The position numbers and the translations under genes were made by a program. Of a stretch of 64,000 bases of DNA, positions 32,099-41,186 are shown in pieces; positions within the stretch are counted from its first letter, which is position 1, and each line of letters begins with the position of its first letter. The notes under the pieces are model-generated. The model saw only the letters and a list, made by a program, of their open reading frames with translations. It did no database searches and was not told the DNA's origin. Where the stretch lies: positions 186,001 to 250,000 of the forward strand of contig SCVN01000016.1 in assembly GCA_004296885.1 (NCBI GenBank), in the 5' to 3' direction. This DNA comes from Nitrospirota bacterium (GTDB lineage: Bacteria; Nitrospirota; Nitrospiria; Nitrospirales; Nitrospiraceae).

Positions 32099-33046
32099 TT
32101 AGCCGATGTGAACCGGTTCGATGGTGAGGTCGAGCGACTCTGCCAGGGCCTTTGCTTCTTCCGGCGCCGCCTCGATTGCAAACCGCTCCCTTCGGATCTC
32201 GTGGCCGCTTCCGTTGCGATAGACCAGTTCGTCCGTCTCGAGATCGTATTCCGGAATCTCGGGGTTCTTCCATCGCTGCACGAAATAGTGGGCATAGAGG
32301 GTGTAGAGACCGTGGTCCTTGCGGTTGTGCCGCAGGACGTACTCCGGCATGGTTTGCACGTCCAGATCGGCATGGTAATGCTGGAGCCAGAGGTAATCCC
32401 CGAGAATCACCATTTTGATCAACGGGGGGTCCGAATAGAGCTTGAGTTTGACGGCCTTCCCCATGGCGTTCAGCCGCTTGAGCAGCGCGATGCTCTGCCG
32501 GACTTCTTCCCGAAAGGCGGGCAGCGTGTACCCGGGATGGGCGATGGCCTGCATGCGCCGGCTGGCTTCCCGGCTGTAGGGGTTCACCAGCATGATCTTT
32601 GCGCCGAGGCACTTGTCGAGGACCGACGACAGGTCGCCCACCTGGTCCACGAAGGTGCTGTAGCCGCTGGACCCCATCACCATGATGGTGCGGCCCGTGC
32701 CCTGTTCTTCCTTGAGCGTCTTGATGTGCTTGTGGGCCGCGCGCGTGCGCGTGGGGAAAAAGGAAACGAGGCCGGCTCCGGCCGCCGCCGAGGCGAGGGC
32801 CCGGTCCCGGATGCTGCGATGGATGTAGTTGAGGCCGACGATCAGCACGACCGCCGCCGTCATTTCCACGGCGATGAGCGAGAACTTGTCATGCTCCACG
32901 CGAGACCAGAACGACAGGAACTGTTTGGCCCCCGCCGGGAGTAAGAGCGCAATGCCTGCGCTCAGGGCGACGATGGCGATGTGATAGAGACTCCCCGCGG
33001 CGTCGCGGAGGAGGGTTCGGACCGATGACCAGGATTCTTGAAACAA
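32099..33046 (-). CDS. Membrane protein with a cytoplasmic PLD-like domain
   Basis: The 315-residue protein has two N-terminal membrane helices (SLYHIAIVALSAGIALLLPAG and LIAVEMTAAVVLIVGLNYI). The soluble C-terminal domain of about 220 residues includes ILGDYLWLQHYH, somewhat like PLD-type folds, but I see no HKD motif. Its role is unknown. It lies about 100 bp upstream of the J-domain gene on the same strand. Confidence 0.6.
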   Translation of the reverse strand: MFQESWSSVRTLLRDAAGSLYHIAIVALSAGIALLLPAGAKQFLSFWSRVEHDKFSLIAVEMTAAVVLIVGLNYIHRSIRDRALASAAAGAGLVSFFPTRTRAAHKHIKTLKEEQGTGRTIMVMGSSGYSTFVDQVGDLSSVLDKCLGAKIMLVNPYSREASRRMQAIAHPGYTLPAFREEVRQSIALLKRLNAMGKAVKLKLYSDPPLIKMVILGDYLWLQHYHADLDVQTMPEYVLRHNRKDHGLYTLYAHYFVQRWKNPEIPEYDLETDELVYRNGSGHEIRRERFAIEAAPEEAKALAESLDLTIEPVHIG

Positions 33047-33359
33047 CGATGCACCTCTTGAGAGTTGTACGGAACGATTCCTACGGCTGTGTTGGGTTGC
33101 AATGCGAGTGAAAAACGGTGGCGCTTTCGGCGCCGACTCGGCGGTGCGTGCTACGACAGCTGGGAATAAAAAATCGCGTCAGACTTCCTGGTTTCCGGGA
33201 GACTGCCGCCCCCGAGCACAAGAGGTCTTACGCGATCGAGATGCACTGTACCACGAATGGGCCCGTGACGCAATGAGGCGGAACCGGCATGGGTTTCTCG
33301 CCGGTGACTGGACAGGGGGCAGGGACACCGGGTAAGTCATAGGCCCGGGAGGAGCCATC
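33047..33359. other. Gene-free gap of 313 bp
   Basis: The stretch between the divergent membrane protein and aldo/keto reductase genes has a small GGCGC/GCGCC hairpin near 33.12 kb and otherwise no feature I can support. GGGAGGAG before the reductase start lies at its right end. Confidence 0.4.
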
Positions 33360-34199
33360 ATGTCCGTGACTGCCTATAACCAGGTGACGATGCCGTCGTT
33401 CATGTATGGGACGGCGTGGAAAAAAGAGGCGACGGCGCAGCTTGTCCAGCAGGCCGTGGCGGCCGGCTTCCGGGCCATCGACACGGCCAATCAGCTGATC
33501 CATTACCAGGAAGCGCTGGTGGGGGAGGCTCTGCTGGCGCTCGCGCAGCAGGGGATCGCGCGGGAGACTCTGTTTCTCCAAACCAAGTTTACGCCGGTCA
33601 ACGGCCAGGACCACCGCACCCCCTATGATGCCAAGGCCGACCTCACCACGCAGGTTCGCCAGTCCTTCGCCAGCTCGTTGGCCCATCTGCACACGGACTA
33701 TGTGGACTCCTATGTCCTCCACGGGCCCTATTCCCGCTATGGCTTGGGGGAGGCGGATCGAGAGGTGTGGGAAGCCATGGAAGGGCTCTATCAATCGGGC
33801 AAAGCCAAAATGATCGGCATCAGCAACGTCACGGCCGACCAGCTGACGCAGCTCTGCGCGCAGGCGACGGTGAAGCCCATGGTGGTGCAAAACCGCTGCT
33901 ATGCCGCGTTTGGGTGGGACCAGGAGGTGCGGGAGATTTGCCTGGCCCAGGGCATCATCTATCAAGGCTTTTCCCTGTTGACCGCCAATCGGGAAGTCCT
34001 GGTCGAGCCGGACGTGCGGGCCATTGCCCGGCGGTTGGGAACCGGAGTCGCGCAAGTTATCTTCCGGTTTGCCATGCAGATCGGGATGCTTCCCTTGACC
34101 GGCACCACGAACCTCCAGCACATGGCCGAAGACCTCCGGGTCGAACAGCTCACCCTCACGCCGGAAGACGTCCGGTTGATCGAAACGATCGGGATGTAG
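33360..34199 (+). CDS. Aldo/keto reductase
   Basis: The 279-residue protein is an AKR-fold NADPH-dependent oxidoreductase. It has FRAIDTANQLIHYQEALVGEAL with Asp and the catalytic Tyr, FLQTKF with the catalytic Lys and SYVLHGP with the catalytic His. LIGISNVTADQL and TGTTNLQHM fit the C-terminal cofactor region. The substrate (a sugar, aldehyde or ketone) is not determined. GGGAGGAGCC precedes the ATG. No operon partner lies on the same strand. Confidence 0.92.
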   Translation: MSVTAYNQVTMPSFMYGTAWKKEATAQLVQQAVAAGFRAIDTANQLIHYQEALVGEALLALAQQGIARETLFLQTKFTPVNGQDHRTPYDAKADLTTQVRQSFASSLAHLHTDYVDSYVLHGPYSRYGLGEADREVWEAMEGLYQSGKAKMIGISNVTADQLTQLCAQATVKPMVVQNRCYAAFGWDQEVREICLAQGIIYQGFSLLTANREVLVEPDVRAIARRLGTGVAQVIFRFAMQIGMLPLTGTTNLQHMAEDLRVEQLTLTPEDVRLIETIGM

Positions 34200-34214
34200 C
34201 GTGAACCCTTCGCT

Positions 34215-34520
34215 TTAGGTGGGCATTTCCCAGGCGGACGAGGAGGGGTGTTCGCTGATCAGCCGCTCATGCTCGGCGAGGTCGTAGGGCTCGATCGTCA
34301 GCTCGGCCCGGTCCATCGGCTCCGCACAGGCGGGCGAGCAGAGAAAGTCGACGAGCGCCTGCGCCTTCCCTTCCGTCGCAAACCGGCACAAGCCATACTC
34401 GGGCATCCCGGACGCAGGGTGCCAGAACGCCAGCTCGATCGCGCTCCCCTGGTAAATCCCTAGGGTGCGGTGCCTGATCTGAAACCCGCCCGGCAGATGG
34501 GACGAGCGTTCAAGCGACAT
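34215..34520 (-). CDS. Unknown small protein
   Basis: The 101-residue protein (LGIYQGSAIELAFWHPASG, then YGLCRFATEGKAQALVDFLCSP) has two nearby Cys residues in LCSPACAE. I do not recognise a family. It is convergent with the aldo/keto reductase, with a 15-bp gap. Codon composition looks native. Confidence 0.55.
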   Translation of the reverse strand: MSLERSSHLPGGFQIRHRTLGIYQGSAIELAFWHPASGMPEYGLCRFATEGKAQALVDFLCSPACAEPMDRAELTIEPYDLAEHERLISEHPSSSAWEMPT

Positions 34521-34669
34521 GGGAAACCTTGAGTGCCGTCATGGTGCTCGTATGATAGCGGAGCTGCCTCACCGGACACAAACCATGAAGATTGCAGTGG
34601 GTCGCCGTGGCTGCGCGTTGCTTTCTCACGCCTACTGGCATAGAATTCCGCAGGCCTACAGGATGCGTT

Positions 34670-34891
34670 ATGGCTGCGCAGAAACAACCTCTCATCACCT
34701 CCACCCCTGACGTTCTGGGCGGCACGCCGGTCTTTCGTGGAACACGGGTGCCCGTGCAGACCCTCATCGAATATTTGGAGGGAGGCCAGACGATCGACGA
34801 CTTCCTCGAAGGGTTTCCGACTGTCACCCGTGAGCAAGTGATTGCCTTCCTTGAAGAAGCCAAGGCCCGCATGGTGGCCGTCGCTTCGTGA
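34670..34891 (+). CDS. DUF433 antitoxin
   Basis: The 73-residue protein matches DUF433: DVLGGTPVFRGTRVPVQTLIEYLEGG, then DDFLEGFPTVTREQVIAFLEEA. DUF433 proteins are antitoxins paired with PIN-like DUF5615 toxins. It overlaps the toxin gene by 4 bp (GTGA). The ATG at 34670 marks the start of the conserved domain. Confidence 0.9.
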   Translation: MAAQKQPLITSTPDVLGGTPVFRGTRVPVQTLIEYLEGGQTIDDFLEGFPTVTREQVIAFLEEAKARMVAVAS

Positions 34892-35208
34892 GAGTGCTCC
34901 TCGACGAATGCATCGACCGTCGCCTGGCCAAGGATATTGAGGGCCATGACGTGGTCACCGTGCCGCAAGCCGGCTGGGCCGGTATCAAGAATGGGGACCT
35001 GCTCAGACTCGCGCAAGAACGGTTTGATGTCTTCATCACCGCCGATCGCAACCTTTCGTTCCAACAACACCTGCCGCACTTCACGATCGCTGTCATCGTA
35101 CTTGAGGCACCGACCAATCGATTGAAAGACCTGCGCCCCTTGCTGCCTCAACTTCAACAGATGCTGTCACTGGCTCCCAAGGGAGAAGTGCGCCGGGTGC
35201 GCCAGTAG
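34888..35208 (+). CDS. DUF5615 PIN-like toxin
   Basis: The 106-residue protein starts VRVLLDECIDRRLAKDI with the first acidic pair, and continues with DVFITADRNLSFQQ, where the second acidic residues fit a PIN-like RNase. It starts with GTG overlapping the DUF433 antitoxin stop. The pair is a type II module, the fourth in this accessory zone. Confidence 0.88.
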   Translation: MRVLLDECIDRRLAKDIEGHDVVTVPQAGWAGIKNGDLLRLAQERFDVFITADRNLSFQQHLPHFTIAVIVLEAPTNRLKDLRPLLPQLQQMLSLAPKGEVRRVRQ

Positions 35209-35218
35209 AGGCGTTTTC

Positions 35219-36493
35219 TTGAAGATTGCCATTATCGGCGGAGGACCGGCAGGGCTCATGGCCGCGGAAACGGCCGGTGCCGCCGGGGCGCACGTTGATC
35301 TCTACGATGCCATGGCCTCGGTCGGTCGCAAGTTCCTGCTGGCCGGCAAGGGCGGGCTGAACCTTACCCATTCCGAACCGATTGAGCCGTTTCTGGCTCG
35401 CTATGGCGCGCGTCGCGCGCAGATCGCTCCGCTGCTGGCTTCGTTCGGTCCGGAGGAACTGCGCGCCTGGGCTGAGGGGCTTGGCGTCGAGACTTTCGTG
35501 GGCACCTCCGGACGTGTGTTCCCCACCGACCTCAAGGCCGCGCCTCTGTTGCGCGCCTGGCTGCGCCGGTTGCGCCAGGCCGGCGTGCGGTTCCACGTGC
35601 GTCACCGCTGGTGCGGCTGGGATGAAGACGGCGCCCTGCGCTTTGCCACGCCACAGGGCCCTCATAGGGTCAAGGCCGATGCGGTGATCCTGGCGCTGGG
35701 CGGCGGCAGTTGGCCCAAGCTCGGTTCCGACGGTGCCTGGGCGCCGTTGCTCGCCGGGCGCGGGGTCTCCATTGCGCCGCTGCAACCGGCAAACTGCGGC
35801 TTCGACGTGGGGCAAGCCGGCCAAGTTGGAACAATCGGCCAAGTCGGAACAATCGGATGGACCGACCACTTTCGCGCGAAGTTCGCCGGGCATCCGGTGA
35901 AGTCGGTGGCCGTCGTCGTGACGGACACGGAGGGAATCGAGCGACGGCAGCAGGGCGAGTTCGTGATCACGGAGACAGGCATCGAGGGCGGCGTCGTCTA
36001 TGCCCTCTCCGCAAGCTTGCGCGACGCAATTCAGGCCAAGGGCTGGGCGGCGATCCGCCTCGATCTGACGCCCGACCGGGACTTGCCGCGCCTCATCGCA
36101 GACCTGTCGCAGCCGCGCGGCAAACGTTCGATGGCCAAACAGCTCCAGAGCCGGGCTGGAATGACCGGCGTGAAGGCTGGGCTTCTCCGTGAAGTGGCGC
36201 CGAAACAGGATTTTGCGGACCCGGCTCGTCTGGCTGCTTCCATCAAAGCGCTGCCGCTGCGGCTCGTCGCACCTCGTCCGCTGGAGGAAGCCATCAGCAC
36301 GGCCGGCGGCGTGGCCTTCGAGGCGCTGGATGAACGGCTGATGATCCGTGATCTGCCAGGGGTCTTCTGCGCGGGGGAGATGCTGGATTGGGAGGCGCCG
36401 ACCGGCGGCTATCTCCTCACCGCCTGTTTTGCCAGCGGGAGGGTGGCCGGCGCCGGGGCATCGGCCTGGCTCAGCTCTTCCCGCAAGACGTGA
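35219..36493 (+). CDS. BaiN/YhiN-family FAD flavoprotein
   Basis: The 424-residue protein starts with the FAD-binding sequence IAIIGGGPAGLMAAETAGAAG and has the family motifs FLLAGKGGLNLTHSEP and a C-terminal FCAGEMLDWEAPTGGYLL. The family, also annotated TIGR03862, comprises NAD(P)/FAD-dependent oxidoreductases of unknown substrate. An in-frame tandem duplication near residue 200 gives QVGTIGQVGTIG. The TTG start has no clear ribosome site. It follows the DUF433/DUF5615 pair. Confidence 0.85.
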   Translation: MKIAIIGGGPAGLMAAETAGAAGAHVDLYDAMASVGRKFLLAGKGGLNLTHSEPIEPFLARYGARRAQIAPLLASFGPEELRAWAEGLGVETFVGTSGRVFPTDLKAAPLLRAWLRRLRQAGVRFHVRHRWCGWDEDGALRFATPQGPHRVKADAVILALGGGSWPKLGSDGAWAPLLAGRGVSIAPLQPANCGFDVGQAGQVGTIGQVGTIGWTDHFRAKFAGHPVKSVAVVVTDTEGIERRQQGEFVITETGIEGGVVYALSASLRDAIQAKGWAAIRLDLTPDRDLPRLIADLSQPRGKRSMAKQLQSRAGMTGVKAGLLREVAPKQDFADPARLAASIKALPLRLVAPRPLEEAISTAGGVAFEALDERLMIRDLPGVFCAGEMLDWEAPTGGYLLTACFASGRVAGAGASAWLSSSRKT

Positions 36494-36537
36494 CAAGGCT
36501 CTGGATTTTTTCCGTGAATCATGTCCATGATGGCCCC

Positions 36538-37620
36538 ATGAACCAGCGGAACTTCTTCACCATCGGATTCTTCGCTGTCCTGCTCGTCCTGCTCTGGCAG
36601 ATTGCGCTGATGTTCCGGCCGTTCCTGCTGCCGACCGTCTGGGCGATCATCCTGGCGCATCTGATGTTTCCGCTGCACGGCCGGCTGACGACCCTCTGCA
36701 AGGGGCGCGTCGCTGTGTCGGCCTCCCTGCTGACCGTCGGCATCATGCTCCTGGTGGTGGTGCCGCTCGTCGCGATGGGGATTCTGCTGGTCCATGAAGT
36801 CCAGGCGGCGCAGACGACGATCACCGCCTGGATCCAATCGGGCGGCGTCCAGCGGTTGCCGGAACAGCTGGCCACGCTGCCGTTGATGGGGGAGCGGGCG
36901 CAGGAATGGGTCGGGTGGTTCGTCGTGGCGCAGGGCAACCTGGACGAGCTCCTCCTGGGCAGCGCCAAAGCTCTCAAGCAGTTTCTCGTGGATGAGTTCA
37001 CCGGCGTCGTTACGAACGTCTTCCTGCTCGGCGTCAATTTCCTCGTCATGATCCTGGTGCTGTTCTTCCTGTTCAAGGACGGGGCGAAACTGTTCGAGGC
37101 CTTCTACCGGATGGTGCCGCTCGACCGGTCGCACAAGACGCGGATTTTTTCCCGGCTGGATAGGACCCTGAGAGCGGTCGTCAAGGGCATCCTGGTCGCG
37201 GCGGTCGCCCAGGGCTTCGCCGCGGGGCTGGCCTATGCGGTGCTCGGGGTCCCGTTCCCGATGTTCCTGACCGCGCTAACGATGGTGCTCGCGCCTCTGC
37301 CGGTCGGCGGCACGGCGCTGATCTGGGTGCCGGTCGTTTTCTATCTCTGGTGGGTGGGACCCCTGTGGAAGGCCCTGGTCATGCTGGCCTGGGGCGTGGG
37401 CATCGTGACCACGGTGGACACGGTGCTGAAACCCTGGCTGATCGGGCAGGGCGCCCAGATTCCGGTCCTCTTCATGTTCTTCAGCATCGTGGGCGGGCTG
37501 ACCGTCTACGGCATCGTCGGGTTGTTCCTCGGGCCGATCATCGTGGGGCTCTTGCACACGGCCATCCACATCTACCGCGAAGAGTATGGCGAAGGGGCGT
37601 CCCCATCCGCAGGAACCTAG
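36538..37620 (+). CDS. AI-2E family transporter-type membrane protein
   Basis: The 360-residue protein has seven to eight membrane helices and the AI-2E/PerM pattern: FFTIGFFAVLLVLLWQIAL at the start, a central amphipathic region, then FVTNVFLLG-like and GLFLGPIIVGLL at the end. Members are proposed exporters or Na+/H+-type antiporters, and AI-2 transport is not demonstrated for most. The ATG at 36538 is the first Met preceding helix 1. No partner is obvious. Confidence 0.85.
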   Translation: MNQRNFFTIGFFAVLLVLLWQIALMFRPFLLPTVWAIILAHLMFPLHGRLTTLCKGRVAVSASLLTVGIMLLVVVPLVAMGILLVHEVQAAQTTITAWIQSGGVQRLPEQLATLPLMGERAQEWVGWFVVAQGNLDELLLGSAKALKQFLVDEFTGVVTNVFLLGVNFLVMILVLFFLFKDGAKLFEAFYRMVPLDRSHKTRIFSRLDRTLRAVVKGILVAAVAQGFAAGLAYAVLGVPFPMFLTALTMVLAPLPVGGTALIWVPVVFYLWWVGPLWKALVMLAWGVGIVTTVDTVLKPWLIGQGAQIPVLFMFFSIVGGLTVYGIVGLFLGPIIVGLLHTAIHIYREEYGEGASPSAGT

Positions 37621-37630
37621 CTCCGCTCCT

Positions 37631-38125
37631 ATGAAGCCGGTCGTGCAAGCAGAGCGAACGGGCTGTGGAATCGCCGCGGTGGCGACCCTCGCAGGGGTGA
37701 GCTACCGGCAGGCCAGGCAAGCGGCGCATCGACTTGGTATCTCCGCCGACGATCCGCGCCTCTGGTCCGAAACCGATCACGTCCGCCGGCTTCTGAAGCA
37801 GTATGGTCTCAACGCCGCCGGCAAGGAAACGCCCTTCCTGTCCTGGGACACTCTGCCGGACCTGGCCCTGCTCGCCGTCAAGTGGCATCGGGCCGGCGGG
37901 CGGGCCTTCTGGCATTGGGTGGTCTTCCGGCGGGGGCCTCAAGGTCCGGTGGTGCTCGATCCCAAGCGCGCGCTCCGCACGCACGTCCGCACCGACTTCG
38001 GCCGCATCAAGCCCAAGTGGTTCATTGCCGTCACCGCCCTGATGCGCTCGCGCGCCGGCGGGACGCCTGCGCCGATTGCACCGGCGGCCGACCGAGGCCG
38101 GCGGACTTTTTCAACATGCTGCTAG
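37631..38125 (+). CDS. C39-like cysteine peptidase-type protein
   Basis: The 164-residue protein has TGCGIAAVATLAGVSY with a catalytic-type Cys12, HWVVFRR with the His and VVLDPKRAL with the Asp, in the order used by C39 peptidases and related bacteriocin-processing domains. It has no membrane part. The family member here is stand-alone. The ATG at 37631 is where similarity begins. It converges by 4 bp on the next gene. Confidence 0.72.
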   Translation: MKPVVQAERTGCGIAAVATLAGVSYRQARQAAHRLGISADDPRLWSETDHVRRLLKQYGLNAAGKETPFLSWDTLPDLALLAVKWHRAGGRAFWHWVVFRRGPQGPVVLDPKRALRTHVRTDFGRIKPKWFIAVTALMRSRAGGTPAPIAPAADRGRRTFSTCC

Positions 38126-38511
38126 GCCTTTGCCGCGCCCTGCCACAGCATGTCGTACCCCAGTTCCTTGGTTTCGGAACACATGGAGGCCAGGGCGGCG
38201 AACTTGCGGTTGAAGATTTCGTCGGCATGGGACGTTTCATGCGCCTCGAACGACTGCCAGTAGGTCACGATCGCATAATGGTCGTCGGCGGTCTTGGCGG
38301 TGCTCAGGGAGCCTTGGTCGGAGACGAAGCCGGAGAACTTGAACACCTGCCCGGCGAGAAAGCCCCCGTTGTTCCCCCCGTAGGTTTCCTTGACGACCAT
38401 GCACATTTCCCCGACGGCCATCTCCACCTGCTCGAAGGTGACGCCGGGTTTGAGCTTGACCGTGTTGAACAGCATTTTGGCTCCGAAGGGGATGGTGATT
38501 GGACCGAACAT
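38122..38511 (-). CDS. Unknown protein, possible dimeric alpha/beta-barrel fold
   Basis: The 129-residue protein (FGAKMLFNTVKLKPGVTFEQV, then DDHYAIVTYWQSFEAHETSHAD) has the alternating strands and a 'YWQSFEAHETSH' segment reminiscent of antibiotic-biosynthesis-monooxygenase-like folds. I cannot name it. GAGGCAGCC precedes the ATG. It converges with the C39-like gene. Confidence 0.6.
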   Translation of the reverse strand: MFGPITIPFGAKMLFNTVKLKPGVTFEQVEMAVGEMCMVVKETYGGNNGGFLAGQVFKFSGFVSDQGSLSTAKTADDHYAIVTYWQSFEAHETSHADEIFNRKFAALASMCSETKELGYDMLWQGAAKA

Positions 38512-38549
38512 GGCTGCCTCCTCGCGAACAACAGTCGCTGTGACGATCG

Positions 38550-39419
38550 CTACAAGTATACCGTCTGATACTCCCGCCGGGCCAGCGTCTTGGCCTGCAG
38601 GTCCCAGTCGATCACGAACATCGCCGAGCGGTCCGACGACAACGACAGCAGCCGTTGCCCGTCCTTGACCACGACCGTTTCGGCCTTGGTGAAGTCGAGC
38701 GTCCGGTCCGGCCCGGTCCGATTGCAGACGAGGAGCGGGAGCCCGGTGTCGCTGGTGCAGCGTTCCCATTCGCCGCTCGGGCCATGGTGGCCAGGCGCCC
38801 AGGCGGCGGCCGACACTAAGAGCTCGGCCCCTTGCGCCTGAAGGCTCTTGCAAATCTCCGGCCCATACGCGTCGGCACAGATCAGCATGCCGATACGGTT
38901 GAACGGCCGGACCGGGACGGCGGCGGCCTGCCTGCCCGGGGTGGACCAGGCTTCCGATCCCACGCGCAGGGTGCGAATTTTTCGATGTCGGCCGACGATC
39001 GTCCCGTCCGCGTCGATGACGAACAGGCTGTTGTGCAGGTTGCCGGATTCACGGTCCCGTTCCGGGTGGGACAGAAACAACGTCACGCGCAGGCGGGCGG
39101 CCAGCCGGCACATGTCGGCCATCCAGGGGTCCGGCTGCGGCAGAATCCAGTCCGTGCCGAGCCGGTCGGCGAAGGTGTAGCCGGTGAGACAGAGTTCGGG
39201 CGTGATGATCCAGGTCGCGCCTTGTTCCGCCGCGCGGGCAACCGCCGTTTCGAGGAGCCGGCGATTGTGCGCCAGGTCGCCGGGCAGCGGGGCGAGGTGC
39301 AGGAAGGCTATACGCAAGGTCCGCCCCGGAGCCGGCTCTGCCGGTGCGCGTGACGCCAGCACGGCGGAGGCGGCGAGGCCCAGGCCGGCGTGGAGCGCCT
39401 GTCGCCGCGTAAGCGCCAT
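38550..39419 (-). CDS. Carbon-nitrogen hydrolase (nitrilase superfamily), Tat-exported
   Basis: The 289-residue protein has a twin-arginine-type leader (TRRQALHAGLGLAASAVLAS) and the nitrilase triad: Glu in TPELCLTG, Lys in HRKIRT and Cys in LICADAYG. Nitrilase-family enzymes hydrolyse amides or nitriles; substrate is unknown. The start at 39419 is the ATG before the RR motif. It lies near an FKBP-type isomerase on the same strand. Confidence 0.87.
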   Translation of the reverse strand: MALTRRQALHAGLGLAASAVLASRAPAEPAPGRTLRIAFLHLAPLPGDLAHNRRLLETAVARAAEQGATWIITPELCLTGYTFADRLGTDWILPQPDPWMADMCRLAARLRVTLFLSHPERDRESGNLHNSLFVIDADGTIVGRHRKIRTLRVGSEAWSTPGRQAAAVPVRPFNRIGMLICADAYGPEICKSLQAQGAELLVSAAAWAPGHHGPSGEWERCTSDTGLPLLVCNRTGPDRTLDFTKAETVVVKDGQRLLSLSSDRSAMFVIDWDLQAKTLARREYQTVYL

Positions 39420-39455
39420 AGCCTCGTCATCTCTCACGGACCATCGTCCGGCCCG

Positions 39456-40160
39456 TCATGGCTTGACGATATCGAGCAGCTCGATCTCGAAGACGAGCGT
39501 CGCGCCCGGCTTGATCTGCGGCGGCGCGCCGCGGTCCCCGTAGGCCAAGTCGGACGGACAGACGAGCCGGCTCTTGCCGCCCACCTTCATCTTCGGCACC
39601 GCCTGCGTCCAGCAGGGGATCACGTTGGCCAGCGGGAACGTCACCGGCTCCTGCCGCTGCACGGAGCTGTCGAACACGGTGCCGTCAATGAGCGTGCCGT
39701 GGTAGTGGACCTTGACCGCATCCGACGCTTTGGGCGAGGCGCCGGTGCCCGCCTTGATCGTCTTGAGCACGTAACCGGTGTCGCCCTTCGTCGCGCCCGG
39801 CTCCGCCGCCGCTTTGGCGAGAAACGCGGCGCCGGCCTTCTTCTCGCCTTCCGCCCCCTTCGCCATCCGCGCTTGCTCTGCCGCCATCCGCGCTTGTCGG
39901 ATTTGTTGGATCTTGGGGCCGTAGGTCTGGAGATCCACCTTGGGTTGCCGCTTGAGCACGCCGTCCGTCAGCCCGGCCCTGACGAACTCGAACTCGGCTT
40001 CGGTCAGCGCGAACCCGCTCACGTTCTGGCTGATGGCCAGGCCCAAGGCGTAGAGGGTTTTCTGCTCGTCGGTGGCGGGGTCGGCGGCGCCGGCCGAGGC
40101 CACCGACGTCCCGAGGCAGAGCAGGGTCAAGAGCCACATCGTCATCGTGCGCATGGTCAT
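39456..40160 (-). CDS. Periplasmic FKBP-type peptidyl-prolyl isomerase
   Basis: The 234-residue protein has a signal peptide (ends near ASAGAA), a helical N-terminal dimerisation region with QNVSGFALTEAEFEFVRAG, and a C-terminal FKBP domain: VKVHYHGTLIDGTVFDSS, VIPCWTQAVPKMKVGGKS and LVFEIELLDI. FKBP domains catalyse prolyl isomerisation and assist periplasmic folding. ATGs at 40160 and 40154 are both possible; the second has better spacing to the GAAAGG site. Confidence 0.9.
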   Translation of the reverse strand: MTMRTMTMWLLTLLCLGTSVASAGAADPATDEQKTLYALGLAISQNVSGFALTEAEFEFVRAGLTDGVLKRQPKVDLQTYGPKIQQIRQARMAAEQARMAKGAEGEKKAGAAFLAKAAAEPGATKGDTGYVLKTIKAGTGASPKASDAVKVHYHGTLIDGTVFDSSVQRQEPVTFPLANVIPCWTQAVPKMKVGGKSRLVCPSDLAYGDRGAPPQIKPGATLVFEIELLDIVKP

Positions 40161-40238
40161 CCTTTCGTAGCGTGAACATAAACGTGCGAAGGTATCGGGG
40201 AAAATTTATCACAATTGCCGGCCGACAAGGAATGAATC

Positions 40239-41186
40239 TTACGACGCCAAGTGCGCGCGGTCGTGCGGGGCGCGAAGGTTCTGGTCCGGTCCGATGGGGA
40301 CGATGCGGGTGGGGTTGATGTCGTCGTGGGTGACGTAGTAATGGCGCTTGATGTGATCGAAGTTGACCGTGTCCGCGATCCCGTCGGCTTGATACAGGTC
40401 TTTGAGGTAGCCGAAGAGGTTGGGATAGTCCAGGATCCGCCGGACGTTGCACTTGAAGTGTCCGTGGTAGACGGCGTCGAATCGGACGAGGGTGACGAAG
40501 AGGCGCCAGTCCGTCTCGACGAATTGCGGGCCGAACAGGTACCGCCGGTCACGGAGGCGCGCCTCCAACCGGTCCAGCGCGTCGAAGAGGCGCCGCGCCG
40601 CCTGCTCGTAGACTGATTGCGACGTGGCAAATCCCGCGCGATAGACCCCGTCGTTCACGTGCTCGTAGAGGAAGGCGTTCAGCTCGTCGATGTCGTTCCG
40701 CAAGGCCTCCGGGTACAGGTCCAGCCGGCTGTCGGTGAACCGGTCGAAGGCTTTGTTGAACATGCGCATGAGGTCGTCGTCCGAGTTGCTGACGATGCGT
40801 TTGGTGTCGGTATCCCAGAGCACGGGCACGGTGACGCGTCCTGTGTACTGCGGATCGGTCGCCCGGTAGGCCTCGCTCAGGAATTGGAATCCGTTGACGG
40901 GGTCGGTCGAATGGCCCGGGCCTTTGCGGAAAGCCCAGCCCCGGTCGTCGCGGATCGGGTCCACCACGGTCATCCCGATCACCCCTTCCAGCCGCTTGAG
41001 CTTCCGCACGATGATCGTGCGGTGGGCCCAGGGACAGGCCCAGGATACGTAGAGATGGTAGCGGCCTGTCTCGGCGGGGAAGCCGGACGAACCGTCTTCC
41101 GTGACCCAGCCGCGGAGGGCGTCCGCCTGGCGCTTGAACGCCCCCTCGTGGGTTTGTTCGTCCGGGAATTGTGCCTTGCCGGTCAT
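40239..41186 (-). CDS. Glutathionyl-hydroquinone reductase-type GST
   Basis: The 315-residue protein has the Xi-class (GHR) motif YVSWACPWAHRT, with the active Cys, near residue 50, and the C-terminal GST domain with IDELNAFLYEHVNDGVYRAGF. Such enzymes reduce glutathionyl-hydroquinones. The ATG overlaps the stop codon of the upstream uup gene by 4 bp, so the two form an operon. The first 30 residues include FPDEQTHEGAFKRQ, which is typical of this class. Confidence 0.92.
   Translation of the reverse strand: MTGKAQFPDEQTHEGAFKRQADALRGWVTEDGSSGFPAETGRYHLYVSWACPWAHRTIIVRKLKRLEGVIGMTVVDPIRDDRGWAFRKGPGHSTDPVNGFQFLSEAYRATDPQYTGRVTVPVLWDTDTKRIVSNSDDDLMRMFNKAFDRFTDSRLDLYPEALRNDIDELNAFLYEHVNDGVYRAGFATSQSVYEQAARRLFDALDRLEARLRDRRYLFGPQFVETDWRLFVTLVRFDAVYHGHFKCNVRRILDYPNLFGYLKDLYQADGIADTVNFDHIKRHYYVTHDDINPTRIVPIGPDQNLRAPHDRAHLAS

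Noticed and set aside
33102-33335. 77-codon frame before the aldo/keto reductase
   Set aside because: No ribosome site, no family resemblance, and GC-rich random-frame composition.
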